64,000 bases of DNA from Streptomyces sp. RKAG293 (GCF_023701745.1 NZ_JAJOZB010000001.1:2796501-2860500); one strand, 5' to 3'. Shown: positions 1 to 8,601, counted from the first letter of the stretch. A program made the numbers and translations. The notes: generated by a model from the letters alone, not told the origin.

Positions 1-953
1 ACATCAACGGTGCCGTGAAGGACATCGACCGGCTCAACACCGGGGCCCACCAGGTCGCCTCCGGCGCCCACACGGCGGCCGGCGGCGCCCGCACCCTCGA
101 CAAGGGCATCGGCACCCTCTCCCAGGGCGCCGACACCCTCAGCGGCGGCATGTACCAGCTCGCCACCGGCAGCAACCGGCTCACCACCGGTCTGACGCAG
201 CTCACCACCGGCAGCGGGCAGCTCGCCACCGGTCTGCACGAGGGCGTCGACAAGATCCCGGACTACGACGCCCAGGAGCGCGACGCGCGCACCGCGGTGA
301 TGGCCGACCCCGTACAGCTCGCCTCGCAGTCCCTGCACCAGGCGTCCAACTACGGGGAGGGGCTCGCCCCGTACTTCATCCCGCTCTCCCTGTGGGTCGG
401 CGCGATGGTCGGCTACATGCTCTTCCAGCCGATGAACCGCCGGGCGCTCGCCGCCGGGGCCGCGTCCTGGCGGATAGCGCTGGCCGGCTGGCTGCCGGTG
501 GCCGCGGTCGGGGTGGCACAGGTGCTGGCGCTGATGTCGGTGCTGCACTGGGTGGTCGGGCTGCAGATGGCCCGCGCCGCCGGCACGATCGGCTTCCTGC
601 TGCTGGCCGCGGCCTGCTTCGCCGCCATCATCCAGTTCCTGGGCGCCCGGTTCGGCCCGGCGGGACGGGTGCTCACCCTGGCGATGCTGATGCTGCAGCT
701 GACCTCGGCGGGCGGCACCTATCCGGTGCAGACCAGCCCCGGCTTCTTCGGTGCCATCCACCCGTTCCTGCCCATGAGCTACGTCGTCGAGGGGCTCCGC
801 CACCTGATCACCGGCGGCGGGCTCTGGCCGGTCTGGCGGGCCTGCCTGGTGCTCCTGGCCTTCACCGGCGCCGCGCTGGCGCTCACCACCCTGACGGCCC
901 GCGCCAAGCAGGTGTGGACCGTGGACCGGCTGCACCCGGAGCTGACCCTGTGA
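1..953 (+). CDS. YhgE/Pip-family membrane protein, C-terminal part (5' end outside window)
   Basis: The reading frame is already open at the first base and runs to a TGA at 951-953, so this is the 3' part of a longer gene. The visible N-terminal stretch (about residues 5-85) is a run of degenerate Gly/Leu/Thr-rich heptad-like repeats of the type A-x-G-x-x-x-L-x-x-G, the spacer typical of YhgE/Pip proteins. Five hydrophobic segments follow, resembling the ABC-2-type export permease fold. Family members are large membrane proteins with poorly defined roles, described as phage infection receptors or parts of ESX/type VII-like or lipid export systems. A TetR regulator follows 35 nt downstream on the same strand and may control this gene; that is an inference from adjacency. 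Confidence 0.85.
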   Translation, partial: INGAVKDIDRLNTGAHQVASGAHTAAGGARTLDKGIGTLSQGADTLSGGMYQLATGSNRLTTGLTQLTTGSGQLATGLHEGVDKIPDYDAQERDARTAVMADPVQLASQSLHQASNYGEGLAPYFIPLSLWVGAMVGYMLFQPMNRRALAAGAASWRIALAGWLPVAAVGVAQVLALMSVLHWVVGLQMARAAGTIGFLLLAAACFAAIIQFLGARFGPAGRVLTLAMLMLQLTSAGGTYPVQTSPGFFGAIHPFLPMSYVVEGLRHLITGGGLWPVWRACLVLLAFTGAALALTTLTARAKQVWTVDRLHPELTL

Positions 954-987
954 GACGGGGCCGCCCCGGGCAGGGACAATCGACGCC

Positions 988-1602
988 ATGACCACCGCAC
1001 GTCGTCAGGCCACGCGGCAGAAGCTCTACGAGGCCGCCGTCACACTCATCGCCGAGCAGGGCTTCTCCGCCACCACGGTGGAGGAGATCGCCGAGCGGGC
1101 CGGCGTCGCCAAGGGCACCGTCTACTACAACTTCGCCAGCAAGAACGAGTTGTTCGAGCAGCTGCTCCAGCACGGTGTCGGGCTGCTCACCGTCTCGCTG
1201 CGGGACGCGGCGGACGAGGTGGCCGCGCGCGGCGGCACCCGGGTCGACGCGCTGGACGCGCAGATCCGGGCCGGGCTGGCGTTCATCGCCCGCTACCCGT
1301 CCTTCACCCAGCTGTACGTCGCCGAGTTGTGGCGGACCAACCGCGCCTGGCAGGACACGCTGATGATGGTCCGCCGGGAGGCGGTCGCGGTGGTGGAGAA
1401 GGTGCTGCGCGAGGCGGTGGACAACGGGGAGCTCAGCGACGAGATCGACGTCCCGCTCACCGCGTCCGCGCTCTTCGGGATGGTGCTGGTCGCCGCCCTG
1501 GACTGGCAGGCGTTCCAGTCGCACCGCAGCATCGACGACGTGCACTCCGCCCTGTCCCGGCTGCTGCAGGGCCGGGTCAGCGGCGACTCCCGGCGGACAT
1601 GA
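988..1602 (+). CDS. TetR/AcrR family transcriptional regulator
   Basis: This is a 204-residue protein of the usual TetR length. Residues about 10-55 form the N-terminal helix-turn-helix domain, with the pattern T-V-E-E-I-A-E-R-A-G-V-A-K-G-T-V-Y-Y-N-F followed by S-K-N-E-L-F. The C-terminal part is the helical ligand-binding and dimerisation domain (TetR_C-like), so the ligand cannot be predicted. It lies 35 nt after the YhgE/Pip-like gene and probably represses that export gene. The ATG is preceded at 7 nt by GACAAT, a weak -10-like hexamer, and no Shine-Dalgarno sequence is obvious. A long inverted repeat begins 32 nt after the stop. Confidence 0.9.
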   Translation: MTTARRQATRQKLYEAAVTLIAEQGFSATTVEEIAERAGVAKGTVYYNFASKNELFEQLLQHGVGLLTVSLRDAADEVAARGGTRVDALDAQIRAGLAFIARYPSFTQLYVAELWRTNRAWQDTLMMVRREAVAVVEKVLREAVDNGELSDEIDVPLTASALFGMVLVAALDWQAFQSHRSIDDVHSALSRLLQGRVSGDSRRT

Positions 1603-1633
1603 CGGGATCGGGATGGCTGAGCGGACCTGAGTG

Positions 1634-1686
1634 AGCGCTGTTCTGGCACGTCCCGATCCCCCTTCGGACCGTGCCAGAACAGCGCT
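1634..1686. terminator. Perfect 17-bp inverted repeat, probable terminator
   Basis: The arm AGCGCTGTTCTGGCACG (1634-1650) is matched exactly by its reverse complement at 1670-1686, with a 19-nt spacer. It sits just after the TetR gene and before the promoter of the DUF4126 gene. There is no T tail, which is normal for streptomycete terminators. The loop is unusually long, so a protein-binding or processing role is possible. The remaining ~200 bases up to 1883 hold no gene that I can support. Confidence 0.6.
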
Positions 1687-1883
1687 ACCCGTACACCCCC
1701 GTTACGTCCGGGCCGCCCCTGCTCCGCCGCCCCGTGTCGGCGGTACCGGCGCCGCGCCCGTCCCTGCCCCTACCTTCCCCCGAACGGGGGCCGCCGCCCA
1801 TCCGCGCTCCTACTCAAGTCTTCGTCTAGGTACCGGTACTCATAACTGCGTGGTTTCGCCCCCGCCCCCTGTGGACGGTTCGC

Positions 1884-1889
1884 TACGAT
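1884..1889 (+). promoter_or_regulatory. -10 box TACGAT of a probable leaderless promoter
   Basis: TACGAT matches the Streptomyces TANNNT -10 pattern and ends 7 nt before the ATG at 1897. Transcription would therefore start at or next to the start codon. No Shine-Dalgarno sequence precedes the ATG and no clear -35 box was found. Confidence 0.55.
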
Positions 1890-1896
1890 CCGGATC

Positions 1897-2496
1897 ATGT
1901 CGGTACTTCCGCTCGTGTTCACCAGCGGCTGGGCGAGCGGGATCAACGCCTACGCCGTGGTGTTCCTGCTCGGCCTGATGGGGGCGACCGGGGTCACCGA
2001 CGAGGTACCCGCGTCCCTGGAGCGGCCCGATGTGCTGATCGTGGCCGGGGTGCTGTTCCTGTGCGAGGCGGTCGCCGACAAGATCCCGTTCGTGGACTCG
2101 GCGTGGGACGTGGTGCACACCGTCATCCGCCCGGTCGCCGGCGCGGTGGTCGCGGCGCTGCTCGCCGGGCAGAACGGCTCGCTGCCGGAGCTGGCCGCCG
2201 CCGCGGTGGGCGGCTCCACGGCGCTCGCCAGCCATCTCGTCAAGGCCGGTACGCGGATAGCGGTCAACACCTCGCCGGAACCGGCCAGCAACATCGTCCT
2301 CAGCCTCGCCGAGGACCTCGGCGTCTCCGCGATCATCGTCTTCGCGCTCTTCCACCCGCTCGCCGCCGCGATCATCGCGGGCACGCTACTGGTGCTCGGC
2401 ATCATCACGGTCGTCTTCCTGTTCTCCCGGATCCGCCGCTTCCTGCGCCGCTGGAAGGCCCGGCGCGCGGAGAAGCGGCTGGCCGCGCCGACCTGA
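1897..2496 (+). CDS. DUF4126 family membrane protein
   Basis: This 199-residue protein has at least four hydrophobic segments: near residues 5-30, 40-60, 75-95 and a long one at about 135-170. A very basic tail of Arg/Lys-rich residues follows, which by the positive-inside rule should be cytoplasmic. The sequence pattern (F-T-S-G-W-A-S-G-I-N-A-Y near the N terminus) fits the DUF4126 family of small integral membrane proteins, whose function is unknown. The gene stands alone between an upstream inverted repeat and the next oxidoreductase gene. The ATG was chosen because it starts the hydrophobic domain and has a -10 box at leaderless spacing. Confidence 0.8.
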   Translation: MSVLPLVFTSGWASGINAYAVVFLLGLMGATGVTDEVPASLERPDVLIVAGVLFLCEAVADKIPFVDSAWDVVHTVIRPVAGAVVAALLAGQNGSLPELAAAAVGGSTALASHLVKAGTRIAVNTSPEPASNIVLSLAEDLGVSAIIVFALFHPLAAAIIAGTLLVLGIITVVFLFSRIRRFLRRWKARRAEKRLAAPT

Positions 2497-2532
2497 GACG
2501 ACCTGCGGGACGGCGCTGTCGGTGCCGCCCGA

Positions 2533-2538
2533 TACAGT
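2533..2538 (+). promoter_or_regulatory. -10 box TACAGT of a probable leaderless promoter
   Basis: TACAGT ends 7 nt before the ATG at 2546. The intervening bases contain no ribosome binding site. The layout is the same as at many other genes in this window. Confidence 0.55.
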
Positions 2539-2545
2539 CCCTGAC

Positions 2546-4018
2546 ATGGCACGGATCGCGGTAATCGGCGCGGGTATGGGGGCAATGGCGACGGCGGCCC
2601 GGCTGGCCGTCGGCGGCCACCGGGTGGCGGTCTACGAGCGCTCGGCGACGTACGGCGGAGCCGTCGGAAGGTTCGCCAGGGACGGCTTCACCTTCGACAC
2701 CGGCCCCGGTCTGCTCCAACTGCCCGCCGTCTACCGCGATCTGTTCGTCAAGACCGGCAAGGAGCCGCTGGAGAGCCGCGTCGGCCTGACGCAGGTCGAT
2801 CCGGCGAGCCGCCATCTCTTCCCGGACGGCACGGACGTGTCGCTGCCCAACGCCACCCGCGCCGGCGTCATCAGCGCGCTGGACGGCGCGTTCGGCGCGG
2901 GCGCCGGCGAGCGCTGGAGCGAGGTGACCGGCCGGGCCCGCGAGGTCTGGGAGGCCACCCGCCGCCCGCTCCTGGAGGACGCCCTGGCGGCCGACACCAC
3001 CCCGCTGGGCCGCGACCCGTACCCCGCCGTGCGGCGCGGGCTGTTCCGCCGCGGCGCCCCGACCCTCGCCTCCGTCGCGGAACGCGAGCTGGCCGACCCG
3101 CGGGCGGCCGCCCTGCTGACGAGCTACGCCGTCGCGTACGGCTTCGACCCGCGCACCGTCCCGGCGAGCGCCACCGTGCTGCCGTACATGGAGCAGACCT
3201 TCGGCGCCTGGTACGTGAGCGGCGGTATGCGGGCCCTCGCCGACGCGGTGTACGAGCGGTGTCTGGCGCGCAAGGTCGAGTTCCACTTCGGCGCCGGGGT
3301 CGTCGGTGTCAGGACCGCGGCGGACGGCCGGGCCTGCGGTCTCGACCTCGCCGACGGGCAGCGGATCGACGCCGACACGGTGGTCTCGGGGGCACCGCTG
3401 CCCACGCCCGGCGAGTCCGGCCCCCGGGCGGCGGGAAGCATGCCCGGCAGGTTCGTGGTGTGCCTGGCGCTGCGCGGATCCCGGCCGGCGGGCACCGCGC
3501 ACCGCACCGTGGTGCACGCGGCGGACGGCCGCGCGGAGTGGGAGTCCGTCTTCTCCGGCGCCGGGCCCTGCGACTCCCCGACCGTGACGGTGCTGCGTCC
3601 CGACGACCCGTCGACGGTCCCCGACGCGTCGCACGAGGCGGTGACCCTCCAGGTCACCGTGGCGACGACGGCCGGCGGGATGGACTGGACGGCGCCGGGC
3701 GCCGCCGCGGACTTCGCCGAGCGTGTGGTGAAGGCCGCCGAGGCGGCCGTTCCCGGTCTGCGCGAGCGGGAGTTGTGGCGGGCGGTGCGCACCCCCGCCG
3801 ACACCGAGCGGGAGACCGGCGCCCCGGGCGGCGCGGTGCCCGGCCCCGCCCTGGCGGGCGCGGGCGGTCTGCACCTCCACCCGGCCAACCGCTCCGCCGT
3901 CCCCGGGCTGTACTCCGTGGGCGGCTGGTCCCACCCCGGCGGCGGCCTGGCGCACGCCGGCATGTCGGGCGCGATCGTCGCCGACCTGATCGCGGGCGGC
4001 CCGGGCGGCAGCCGCTAG
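2546..4018 (+). CDS. FAD-dependent oxidoreductase, phytoene desaturase (CrtI)-like
   Basis: This 490-residue flavoprotein begins with a Rossmann dinucleotide-binding fingerprint G-A-G-M-G-A-M at residues about 8-14, followed by an acidic residue (Y-E-R) for the FAD ribose. The C-terminal block G-L-Y-S-V-G-G-W-S-H-P-G-G-G-L-x-x-A-G-M-S-G is the second FAD-binding motif of the CrtI/NAD(P)-binding-8 family. That family includes carotenoid desaturases, retinol saturases and uncharacterised amine or alcohol oxidases. No other carotenoid gene is nearby, so the substrate is not predictable. The stop codon TAG lies in the CTAG that flanks the MITE-like element, so the element sits directly against the 3' end. 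Confidence 0.82.
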   Translation: MARIAVIGAGMGAMATAARLAVGGHRVAVYERSATYGGAVGRFARDGFTFDTGPGLLQLPAVYRDLFVKTGKEPLESRVGLTQVDPASRHLFPDGTDVSLPNATRAGVISALDGAFGAGAGERWSEVTGRAREVWEATRRPLLEDALAADTTPLGRDPYPAVRRGLFRRGAPTLASVAERELADPRAAALLTSYAVAYGFDPRTVPASATVLPYMEQTFGAWYVSGGMRALADAVYERCLARKVEFHFGAGVVGVRTAADGRACGLDLADGQRIDADTVVSGAPLPTPGESGPRAAGSMPGRFVVCLALRGSRPAGTAHRTVVHAADGRAEWESVFSGAGPCDSPTVTVLRPDDPSTVPDASHEAVTLQVTVATTAGGMDWTAPGAAADFAERVVKAAEAAVPGLRERELWRAVRTPADTERETGAPGGAVPGPALAGAGGLHLHPANRSAVPGLYSVGGWSHPGGGLAHAGMSGAIVADLIAGGPGGSR

Positions 4019-4184
4019 GCCGTGTCTGACAAATCCCTCCCCCAGCTACCGCTGGGAGGTGCCCCCAGTTGTCGGGCTCATCCACGTACCCCGGTACGAG
4101 GACGACCCTCCGCCTTGCGATCACACGCACCAGACGCCCCGGGCCCCGCCCTCCGGGCGGACGCCGCCATTTGTCAGACCCTAG
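4015..4184. mobile_element. MITE-like element flanked by CTAG
   Basis: The motif GTCTGACAAAT (4024-4034) recurs in inverted orientation as ATTTGTCAGAC (4169-4179). Just outside both ends stands the tetranucleotide CTAG (4015-4018 and 4181-4184), as expected for a target duplication or a preferred palindromic target. The interior has no ORF of its own but includes a C-rich hairpin near 4036-4068. Size, terminal repeats and lack of coding content fit a non-autonomous MITE derived from an insertion sequence. The left CTAG contains the stop codon of the preceding gene. Confidence 0.65.
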
Positions 4185-4219
4185 CCCGCCCCAGGTCCGG
4201 TCACGACCTCACAGCGGTC

Positions 4220-5023
4220 CTAGTAGCGGTAGGGGTCGTACGGATCCGCGTACTGCGACTGCTCGTACTGCGGTTGCTGGGGCTGCTGCGGGATGTACGC
4301 CTGCTGCTGCGGGTCGTACTGCGGCTCGGCGGACTGCTGCTGCGGGACCCAGACACCGCCGGGCGGCGTTTCGTAGCCGAACTCGTGGTCGTACTGCGGG
4401 GTGTACTGCTGCTGGCCCGGGTCCTGGTACGGAGCCGCGTAGGCGGGGTCGTAGTCCTGCTGGCCGCCCCACGCGTAGGCGTCCGCCGCCGCGGGCTGCG
4501 GCTGCTGCTCGCCGCCACCGCCCCAGCCCTCGTAGCCCTGGGCGCCGTAGCCCTCGTAGCCACCGCTGGTGTACGGGTCGGGGGTGTAGGACGACTGGCC
4601 GTCGTAGATCCCGTACTCGCCGGTATCGTCGAGCACCGGCATCGCCTGGTAGACCGTCGCCAACTCGGGTCCCTCGGCCACCTCTTCGACCGGGCTGACC
4701 TCGAGGACGGGTTCGCCCGCCCCGGCGCCCGCACCGCGGGTGCCCTTGCGGCGGCGGCTGGAGCCGGGGCTGCCGCCGAGCGCCCAGCCGGTGGAGAAGC
4801 CCTGCCGGTAGGACATCGTCACGAACGTCTGGCCGGTGCCGAACGCGATCGCGCCGACCGCGATGACGATCGCGTTGCGGAGCGAGACCCCGCCGACCAC
4901 ACCCAGGAAACCCGCGAACGCGAGCAGCCGCCAGCGCAGCCGCGCCTTGTACTGCAGCAGCACCTCACCGAGCAGCCACAGCGCGACCACGCCGAACGCG
5001 ATGTAGAGCAGCGTGTAGCCCAT
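4220..5023 (-). CDS. Membrane protein with Tyr/Gln-rich low-complexity tail
   Basis: This 267-residue protein has two or three hydrophobic N-terminal segments (about residues 1-25, 33-50 and 51-66). A long hydrophilic tail from about residue 90 is very rich in Tyr, Gln, Pro, Gly and Asp, with many Q-Q, Y-D and Y-E doublets. The tail looks intrinsically disordered. I do not recognise a catalytic domain. The start ATG at 5023 is preceded by GAGGAAG, a good ribosome binding site. It lies 27 nt beyond the metF stop on the same strand, so it may be cotranscribed with metF. Proteins of this layout occur next to metF in streptomycetes (from memory) and have no assigned function. Confidence 0.75.
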   Translation of the reverse strand: MGYTLLYIAFGVVALWLLGEVLLQYKARLRWRLLAFAGFLGVVGGVSLRNAIVIAVGAIAFGTGQTFVTMSYRQGFSTGWALGGSPGSSRRRKGTRGAGAGAGEPVLEVSPVEEVAEGPELATVYQAMPVLDDTGEYGIYDGQSSYTPDPYTSGGYEGYGAQGYEGWGGGGEQQPQPAAADAYAWGGQQDYDPAYAAPYQDPGQQQYTPQYDHEFGYETPPGGVWVPQQQSAEPQYDPQQQAYIPQQPQQPQYEQSQYADPYDPYRY

Positions 5024-5050
5024 GTCCGCACTTCCTCACCTTACGAGCGG

Positions 5051-5968
5051 TCACGACCTCTGGTGCAGACCGAGATTCTCGTAGATTTCCAGCGACGCCG
5101 TGGAGTGGTTAAGAGTAATGAAGTGGAGTCCGGGGATGTCCTCGGCCATCAGGCGCCGGCACATCTCGGTCGTGAACTCGATGCCGATCGCCCGCACCGC
5201 CGCCGGATCGTCCTTCACCGCGAGGATACGGTCCGCCAGCTCCGGCGGGAAAGGCGCGTTGCCCAGCTGAGCGAAGCGCTCGATCTGCCGCACATTGGTG
5301 ACCGGCATGACCTCGGGAATGATCGGGGTCGTGCAGCCTGCGGCGGCCACCCGGTCACGCAGCCGGAAGTAGTCGTCCGCGTCGAAGAACATCTGGGTGA
5401 TCGCGAAGTCGGCCCCGGCGCGGCACTTGTCGACGAAGTTCCGGGTGTCGGACTCCCAGTCGGTGGAGCGCGGGTGCATCTCGGTGAACGCCGCGACGCC
5501 GACGCAGAAGTCGCCGGACTCCTTGATCAGCCGGACCAGGTCGGCGGCGTACAGCAGGCCCTCGGGGTGCTTGACCCATTCGCCGAGCGGGTCGCCGGGC
5601 GGGTCACCGCGCACCGCGAGGATGTTCCGGATCCCGGCGTCGGCGTACTGCCCGATGATGTTGCGCAGCTCGGCGATCGAGTGGTTGACCGCCGTCAGGT
5701 GCGCGACCGGGGTCAGGGTGGTGTCGGAGACGATCCGGTCGGTGGCGCGGACGGTGCCCTCGCGGGACGATCCGCCGGCCCCATAGGTCACGGACACGAA
5801 GGTCGGCCCTACCGCCTCGATGCGGCGGATGGCGTTCCAGAGCGTCCGCTCGCCCTTCTCGGTCTTCGGCGCGGCGAACTCGAACGAATACGACCGCTCG
5901 CCGGACGCGAGAAGTTCACGAATGGTGACCGCGTGATCGGTCCGGGTGGAAGCTGTCCCAAGGGCCAT
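5051..5968 (-). CDS. metF: Methylenetetrahydrofolate reductase
   Basis: This 305-residue protein of the MetF (MTHFR TIM-barrel flavoprotein) family reduces 5,10-methylene-THF to 5-methyl-THF, the methyl donor for methionine synthesis. Diagnostic segments are F-E-F-A-A-P-K-T-E near residue 30 (the catalytic Glu), S-V-T-Y-G-A-G-G-S (about 57-65), H-L-T-A-V-N (about 89-94), and the F-A-I-T-Q-M-F-F-D segment. The frame is open upstream of the ATG at 5968, but homology begins there. The ATG has a TACCCT box 6 nt upstream, suggesting a leaderless message. The start codon also overlaps the inverted repeat ATACCC-GAA-GGGTAT (5967-5981). A SAM riboswitch is not visible here. Confidence 0.93.
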   Translation of the reverse strand: MALGTASTRTDHAVTIRELLASGERSYSFEFAAPKTEKGERTLWNAIRRIEAVGPTFVSVTYGAGGSSREGTVRATDRIVSDTTLTPVAHLTAVNHSIAELRNIIGQYADAGIRNILAVRGDPPGDPLGEWVKHPEGLLYAADLVRLIKESGDFCVGVAAFTEMHPRSTDWESDTRNFVDKCRAGADFAITQMFFDADDYFRLRDRVAAAGCTTPIIPEVMPVTNVRQIERFAQLGNAPFPPELADRILAVKDDPAAVRAIGIEFTTEMCRRLMAEDIPGLHFITLNHSTASLEIYENLGLHQRS

Positions 5969-5974
5969 ACCCGA

Positions 5975-5980
5975 AGGGTA
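5975..5980 (-). promoter_or_regulatory. -10 box TACCCT of metF, inside a short palindrome
   Basis: On the minus strand TACCCT ends 6 nt before the metF ATG. The box lies within the perfect 6-bp inverted repeat ATACCC-GAA-GGGTAT (5967-5981), which also covers part of the start codon. A repressor bound there would block both initiation steps. This is inference; the bases themselves are clear. The rest of the 200-nt gap to thiE shows no gene. Confidence 0.4.
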
Positions 5981-6168
5981 TCCGCGCCTCGCGACCGCCC
6001 GTAACCAGGACGGGCGATTTATCCGCTTGCGCCCCACCCTCGTCCATCCTTTGGACACGCGCTGGTGACGCGCGGGGTACGGGGTGGACGCCTGTCGGAC
6101 ACCCGGTGGCCGATCACGATCGGTCAGAGCGTGACCGGGCGGTCGCGGGCGCGCAGCGGGGGGACCGC

Positions 6169-6828
6169 TCAGCCGTCGTACGAGGTGACGATCTTCGCCA
6201 GTGCGGCCGCCGCCGCGGCCGGGTCGTCGGCCTCGGTGATCGCCCGGACGACGACGATCCGCCGGGCCCCGGCCTCCAGCACCTGCTCGACGTTGGTCAG
6301 GTCGATCCCGCCGATCGCGAACCAGGGCCGGGCTGCCTCCAGCGAGGCCGCGTACCGCACCAGGTCCAGGCCGGGCGCGTGCCGGCCGGGCTTGGTCGGG
6401 GTGGGCCAGACCGGTCCGGTGCAGAAGTAGTCCGCGCCGGGCTCCACGGCGGCGGCCGCCGCCTCGGACTCCGCGTGGCAGGACCGTCCGATGACCACGT
6501 CCTCGCCGAGGATCGCCCGGGCGGCGGATACCGGCAGGTCGCCCTGGCCCAGGTGCAGCACGTCCGCGCCCGACGCGTGGGCGACATCCGCCCGGTCGTT
6601 CACCGCGAGCAGCTTTCCGTGCCGGCGGCACGCGTCGGCCAGGACCGCGAGCGCGTCCAGCTCGTCGCGGGCCTCGATCCCCTTGGCGCGCAGCTGGATG
6701 ACGTCGACGTCCGAGCCCAGCACCGCGTCCGCGAACGCGGCGAGGTCGCCCGGGCCGGTCCTGGCGTCGGTGCACAGGTACAGCCGGGCGTCGGCGAACC
6801 GCCCACGGACGGTGTTCGGCGTGGTCAT
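6169..6828 (-). CDS. thiE: Thiamine-phosphate synthase
   Basis: This 219-residue TIM-barrel enzyme of the ThiE/TenI family couples hydroxymethylpyrimidine diphosphate to thiazole phosphate to make thiamine monophosphate. Signatures are V-I-Q-L-R-A-K (about residues 43-49), the N-D-R motif of [19 protein letters not shown] for phosphate binding, and G-P-V-W-P-T-P-T-K near residue 140. A-I-G-G-I near residue 170 completes the phosphate site. The ATG at 6828 is preceded by GGGGGAG at suitable distance. It lies between metF and a DNA-binding protein gene and faces away from thiOSG, whose TPP riboswitch it does not share. I see no riboswitch of its own. Confidence 0.93.
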   Translation of the reverse strand: MTTPNTVRGRFADARLYLCTDARTGPGDLAAFADAVLGSDVDVIQLRAKGIEARDELDALAVLADACRRHGKLLAVNDRADVAHASGADVLHLGQGDLPVSAARAILGEDVVIGRSCHAESEAAAAAVEPGADYFCTGPVWPTPTKPGRHAPGLDLVRYAASLEAARPWFAIGGIDLTNVEQVLEAGARRIVVVRAITEADDPAAAAAALAKIVTSYDG

Positions 6829-6887
6829 GGTGCGCTCCCCCTCGGTACGGCGGGTCCTGCTGCCCTCACGGGCCCGGGCGGACGGCT

Positions 6888-7253
6888 CTACAGGGCGAGC
6901 GCCTGGGCGCGGCGCTTCACCTCGGTCCCGCGGTTCTCCTTCAGCGCCTGGATGGGCGTGCCGGGCAGCGTCGGGTCCGCGGCGAACAGCCACTCCAGCG
7001 CCTCTTCGTCGCTGAAGCCGTTGTCCTTGAGGACCGTCAGCAGGCCGGGCAGGCCCTTGACGATGCTTCCCTCGCCGATGAAGTCGGCGGGGACCATCAG
7101 GACCCGGTTCTCACCGCGGCGGATCGCCAGGAACAGCTTCTCCTTGATCATCGGGCGGACCCGGGTGATGGGCACACCCAGTCGCTCGGCGACCTCGGGG
7201 AGGTTCAGCCAGGAAGGTACGAGGGCATCAATCTTTGCGTCGATCTCGGTCAC
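6888..7253 (-). CDS. Rv2175c-like winged-helix DNA-binding protein
   Basis: This 121-residue protein has an N-terminal helix-turn-helix region ([19 protein letters not shown] at about 16-34). A C-terminal domain follows with the pattern [24 protein letters not shown], which I associate with the Rv2175c family. In mycobacteria Rv2175c is a DNA-binding substrate of Ser/Thr kinases. A PASTA-type Ser/Thr kinase lies about 4 kb away, so a kinase-substrate link is possible but unproven. The GTG at 7253 was chosen because homology starts there; an ATG at 7325 would add 24 residues that look non-conserved. Confidence 0.8.
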   Translation of the reverse strand: MTEIDAKIDALVPSWLNLPEVAERLGVPITRVRPMIKEKLFLAIRRGENRVLMVPADFIGEGSIVKGLPGLLTVLKDNGFSDEEALEWLFAADPTLPGTPIQALKENRGTEVKRRAQALAL

Positions 7254-7353
7254 GGGACAAGCGTGCCATCCCCGACGGGCACCCGCGTACCGGTTCGCCG
7301 CCGCCGGGCCTGACGGTTTGACCACAATTGCCGCGCAGACCCGCTTTTGGCCG

Positions 7354-8589
7354 CTACACGCCGGCGGGGCTGTTGCCCGGAGTGGGCTGTACCGCGGTCT
7401 TGAGCGGGACCGCGGGGTCGGCGACGAGGCCCGGGTCGAGGTGGGCGCCGCGTTCGATGAGTTTGCGGCCCTGCGCGAGGTCGCGCGGGCGGCCGACGGC
7501 GAGCAGCGCCGCGAGCACCCCGTCCCGCAGCCAGCAGACGGACCAGGCGGGCCCCGTCAGGTCGCCGCGCAGCAGCATGGTGTCGGTGGCGGAGTGGTGC
7601 CCCGCGTACTGCACGAAACGGCCGAACTGCTCGGACCAGAAGTACGGGACCGGGTCGTACACCTCGTCGCCGCCCAGCACGTTGGCGGCGGCGGCGCGCG
7701 GCCCCTGGACCGCGTTGTCCCAGTGGTGGACGAGCAGCCGCTCGCCGAAGCGCCCGGACGGGAAGGACGCGCAGTCCCCCACCGCGAAGACATCGGCGAC
7801 GGAGGTCCGCAGCCGGTCGTCCGCCAGCACCGAGCGGTCGGGTCCCAGCGCGACGCCGGAGCCCGCCAGCCAGCCGGTGGCCGGCCGGGCGCCGATGCCG
7901 ACGACGACGGCCCCGGCCCGCAGCCGCCTCCCGTCGGCGAGCAGCACCGCGCCGGGTTCGACGGCCGCGACCGCGGTCCCGGTGATCAGTTCGGCGCCCG
8001 CGTCCGCGTACCAGCCGCGCATGTGGTCGGTGACCGAGCCCGGCAGGACTCCGGCCAGCGGCCGGTCGGCCGCCTCGACGACGGTCACCGCGCAGCCCGC
8101 CTGGCGGGCCGCCGTGGCGAACTCGGCGCCGATCCAGCCCGCCCCGACCACGACGACATCGCGCTTCTCGTCGAGCACCGGCCGCAGCTCGGCGGCGTCG
8201 TCCAGGGTGCGCAGCATGAAGACGCCCGGGATGCCCTCGCTGCCGGGCAGTGCCACCGGATGGGCGCCGGTGGCGAGCACCAGCCGGTCGTACCGGACCG
8301 TTCCCTCGTCGGTGACCACGTGCCGTTCCTCGGGGCGCAGCGCGCTCACGTGCCGGCCGAGCAGCAACTCGACGCCGAGGCCGTTGAAGTCCACGTCGAA
8401 GGGCGAGCCCTCGGCCGTGCCGAGGAGTACGGACTTGGACAGCGGCGGGCGGTCGTACGGTGCGTGCGGTTCGGCGCCGAGCAGCGTGATGTCGCCGCGC
8501 CACCCCTGTTCCCGCAACGACACAGCGGTCTGCACTCCGGCCATCCCGGCCCCGACGATCACTGCGCGCTCGGCGCTTGGCTGGCTCAC
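7354..8589 (-). CDS. NAD(P)/FAD-dependent oxidoreductase, ferredoxin/rubredoxin reductase type
   Basis: This 411-residue protein has two Rossmann motifs: V-G-A-G-M-A-G-V-Q near residue 12 for FAD and V-V-G-A-G-W-I-G-A-E near residue 149 for NAD(P)H. D-V-F-A-V-G-D-C-A, the second FAD motif, lies in the C-terminal half, and a Reductase_C-like tail follows. The early segment A-P-Y-D-R-P-P-L-S-K is typical of ferredoxin reductases that serve cytochrome P450s or dioxygenases. No ferredoxin or P450 gene is adjacent. It is divergent from the thiOSG operon. The GTG start at 8589 has TACGGT 6 nt upstream and no ribosome binding site, so the mRNA is probably leaderless. Confidence 0.88.
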   Translation of the reverse strand: MSQPSAERAVIVGAGMAGVQTAVSLREQGWRGDITLLGAEPHAPYDRPPLSKSVLLGTAEGSPFDVDFNGLGVELLLGRHVSALRPEERHVVTDEGTVRYDRLVLATGAHPVALPGSEGIPGVFMLRTLDDAAELRPVLDEKRDVVVVGAGWIGAEFATAARQAGCAVTVVEAADRPLAGVLPGSVTDHMRGWYADAGAELITGTAVAAVEPGAVLLADGRRLRAGAVVVGIGARPATGWLAGSGVALGPDRSVLADDRLRTSVADVFAVGDCASFPSGRFGERLLVHHWDNAVQGPRAAAANVLGGDEVYDPVPYFWSEQFGRFVQYAGHHSATDTMLLRGDLTGPAWSVCWLRDGVLAALLAVGRPRDLAQGRKLIERGAHLDPGLVADPAVPLKTAVQPTPGNSPAGV

Positions 8590-8595
8590 ACGATC

Positions 8596-8601
8596 ACCGT
8601 A
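8596..8601 (-). promoter_or_regulatory. -10 box TACGGT, leaderless layout
   Basis: TACGGT on the minus strand ends 6 nt before the GTG start at 8589 of the ferredoxin-reductase-like gene. No Shine-Dalgarno sequence lies between the two. Confidence 0.5.

Noticed and set aside
4022..6004. A 660-codon open frame on the plus strand opposite metF and the Tyr/Gln-rich protein
   Set aside because: It is antisense to recognisable genes, Arg/Val/Leu-rich without a family pattern, and arises because high-GC DNA lacks stops.
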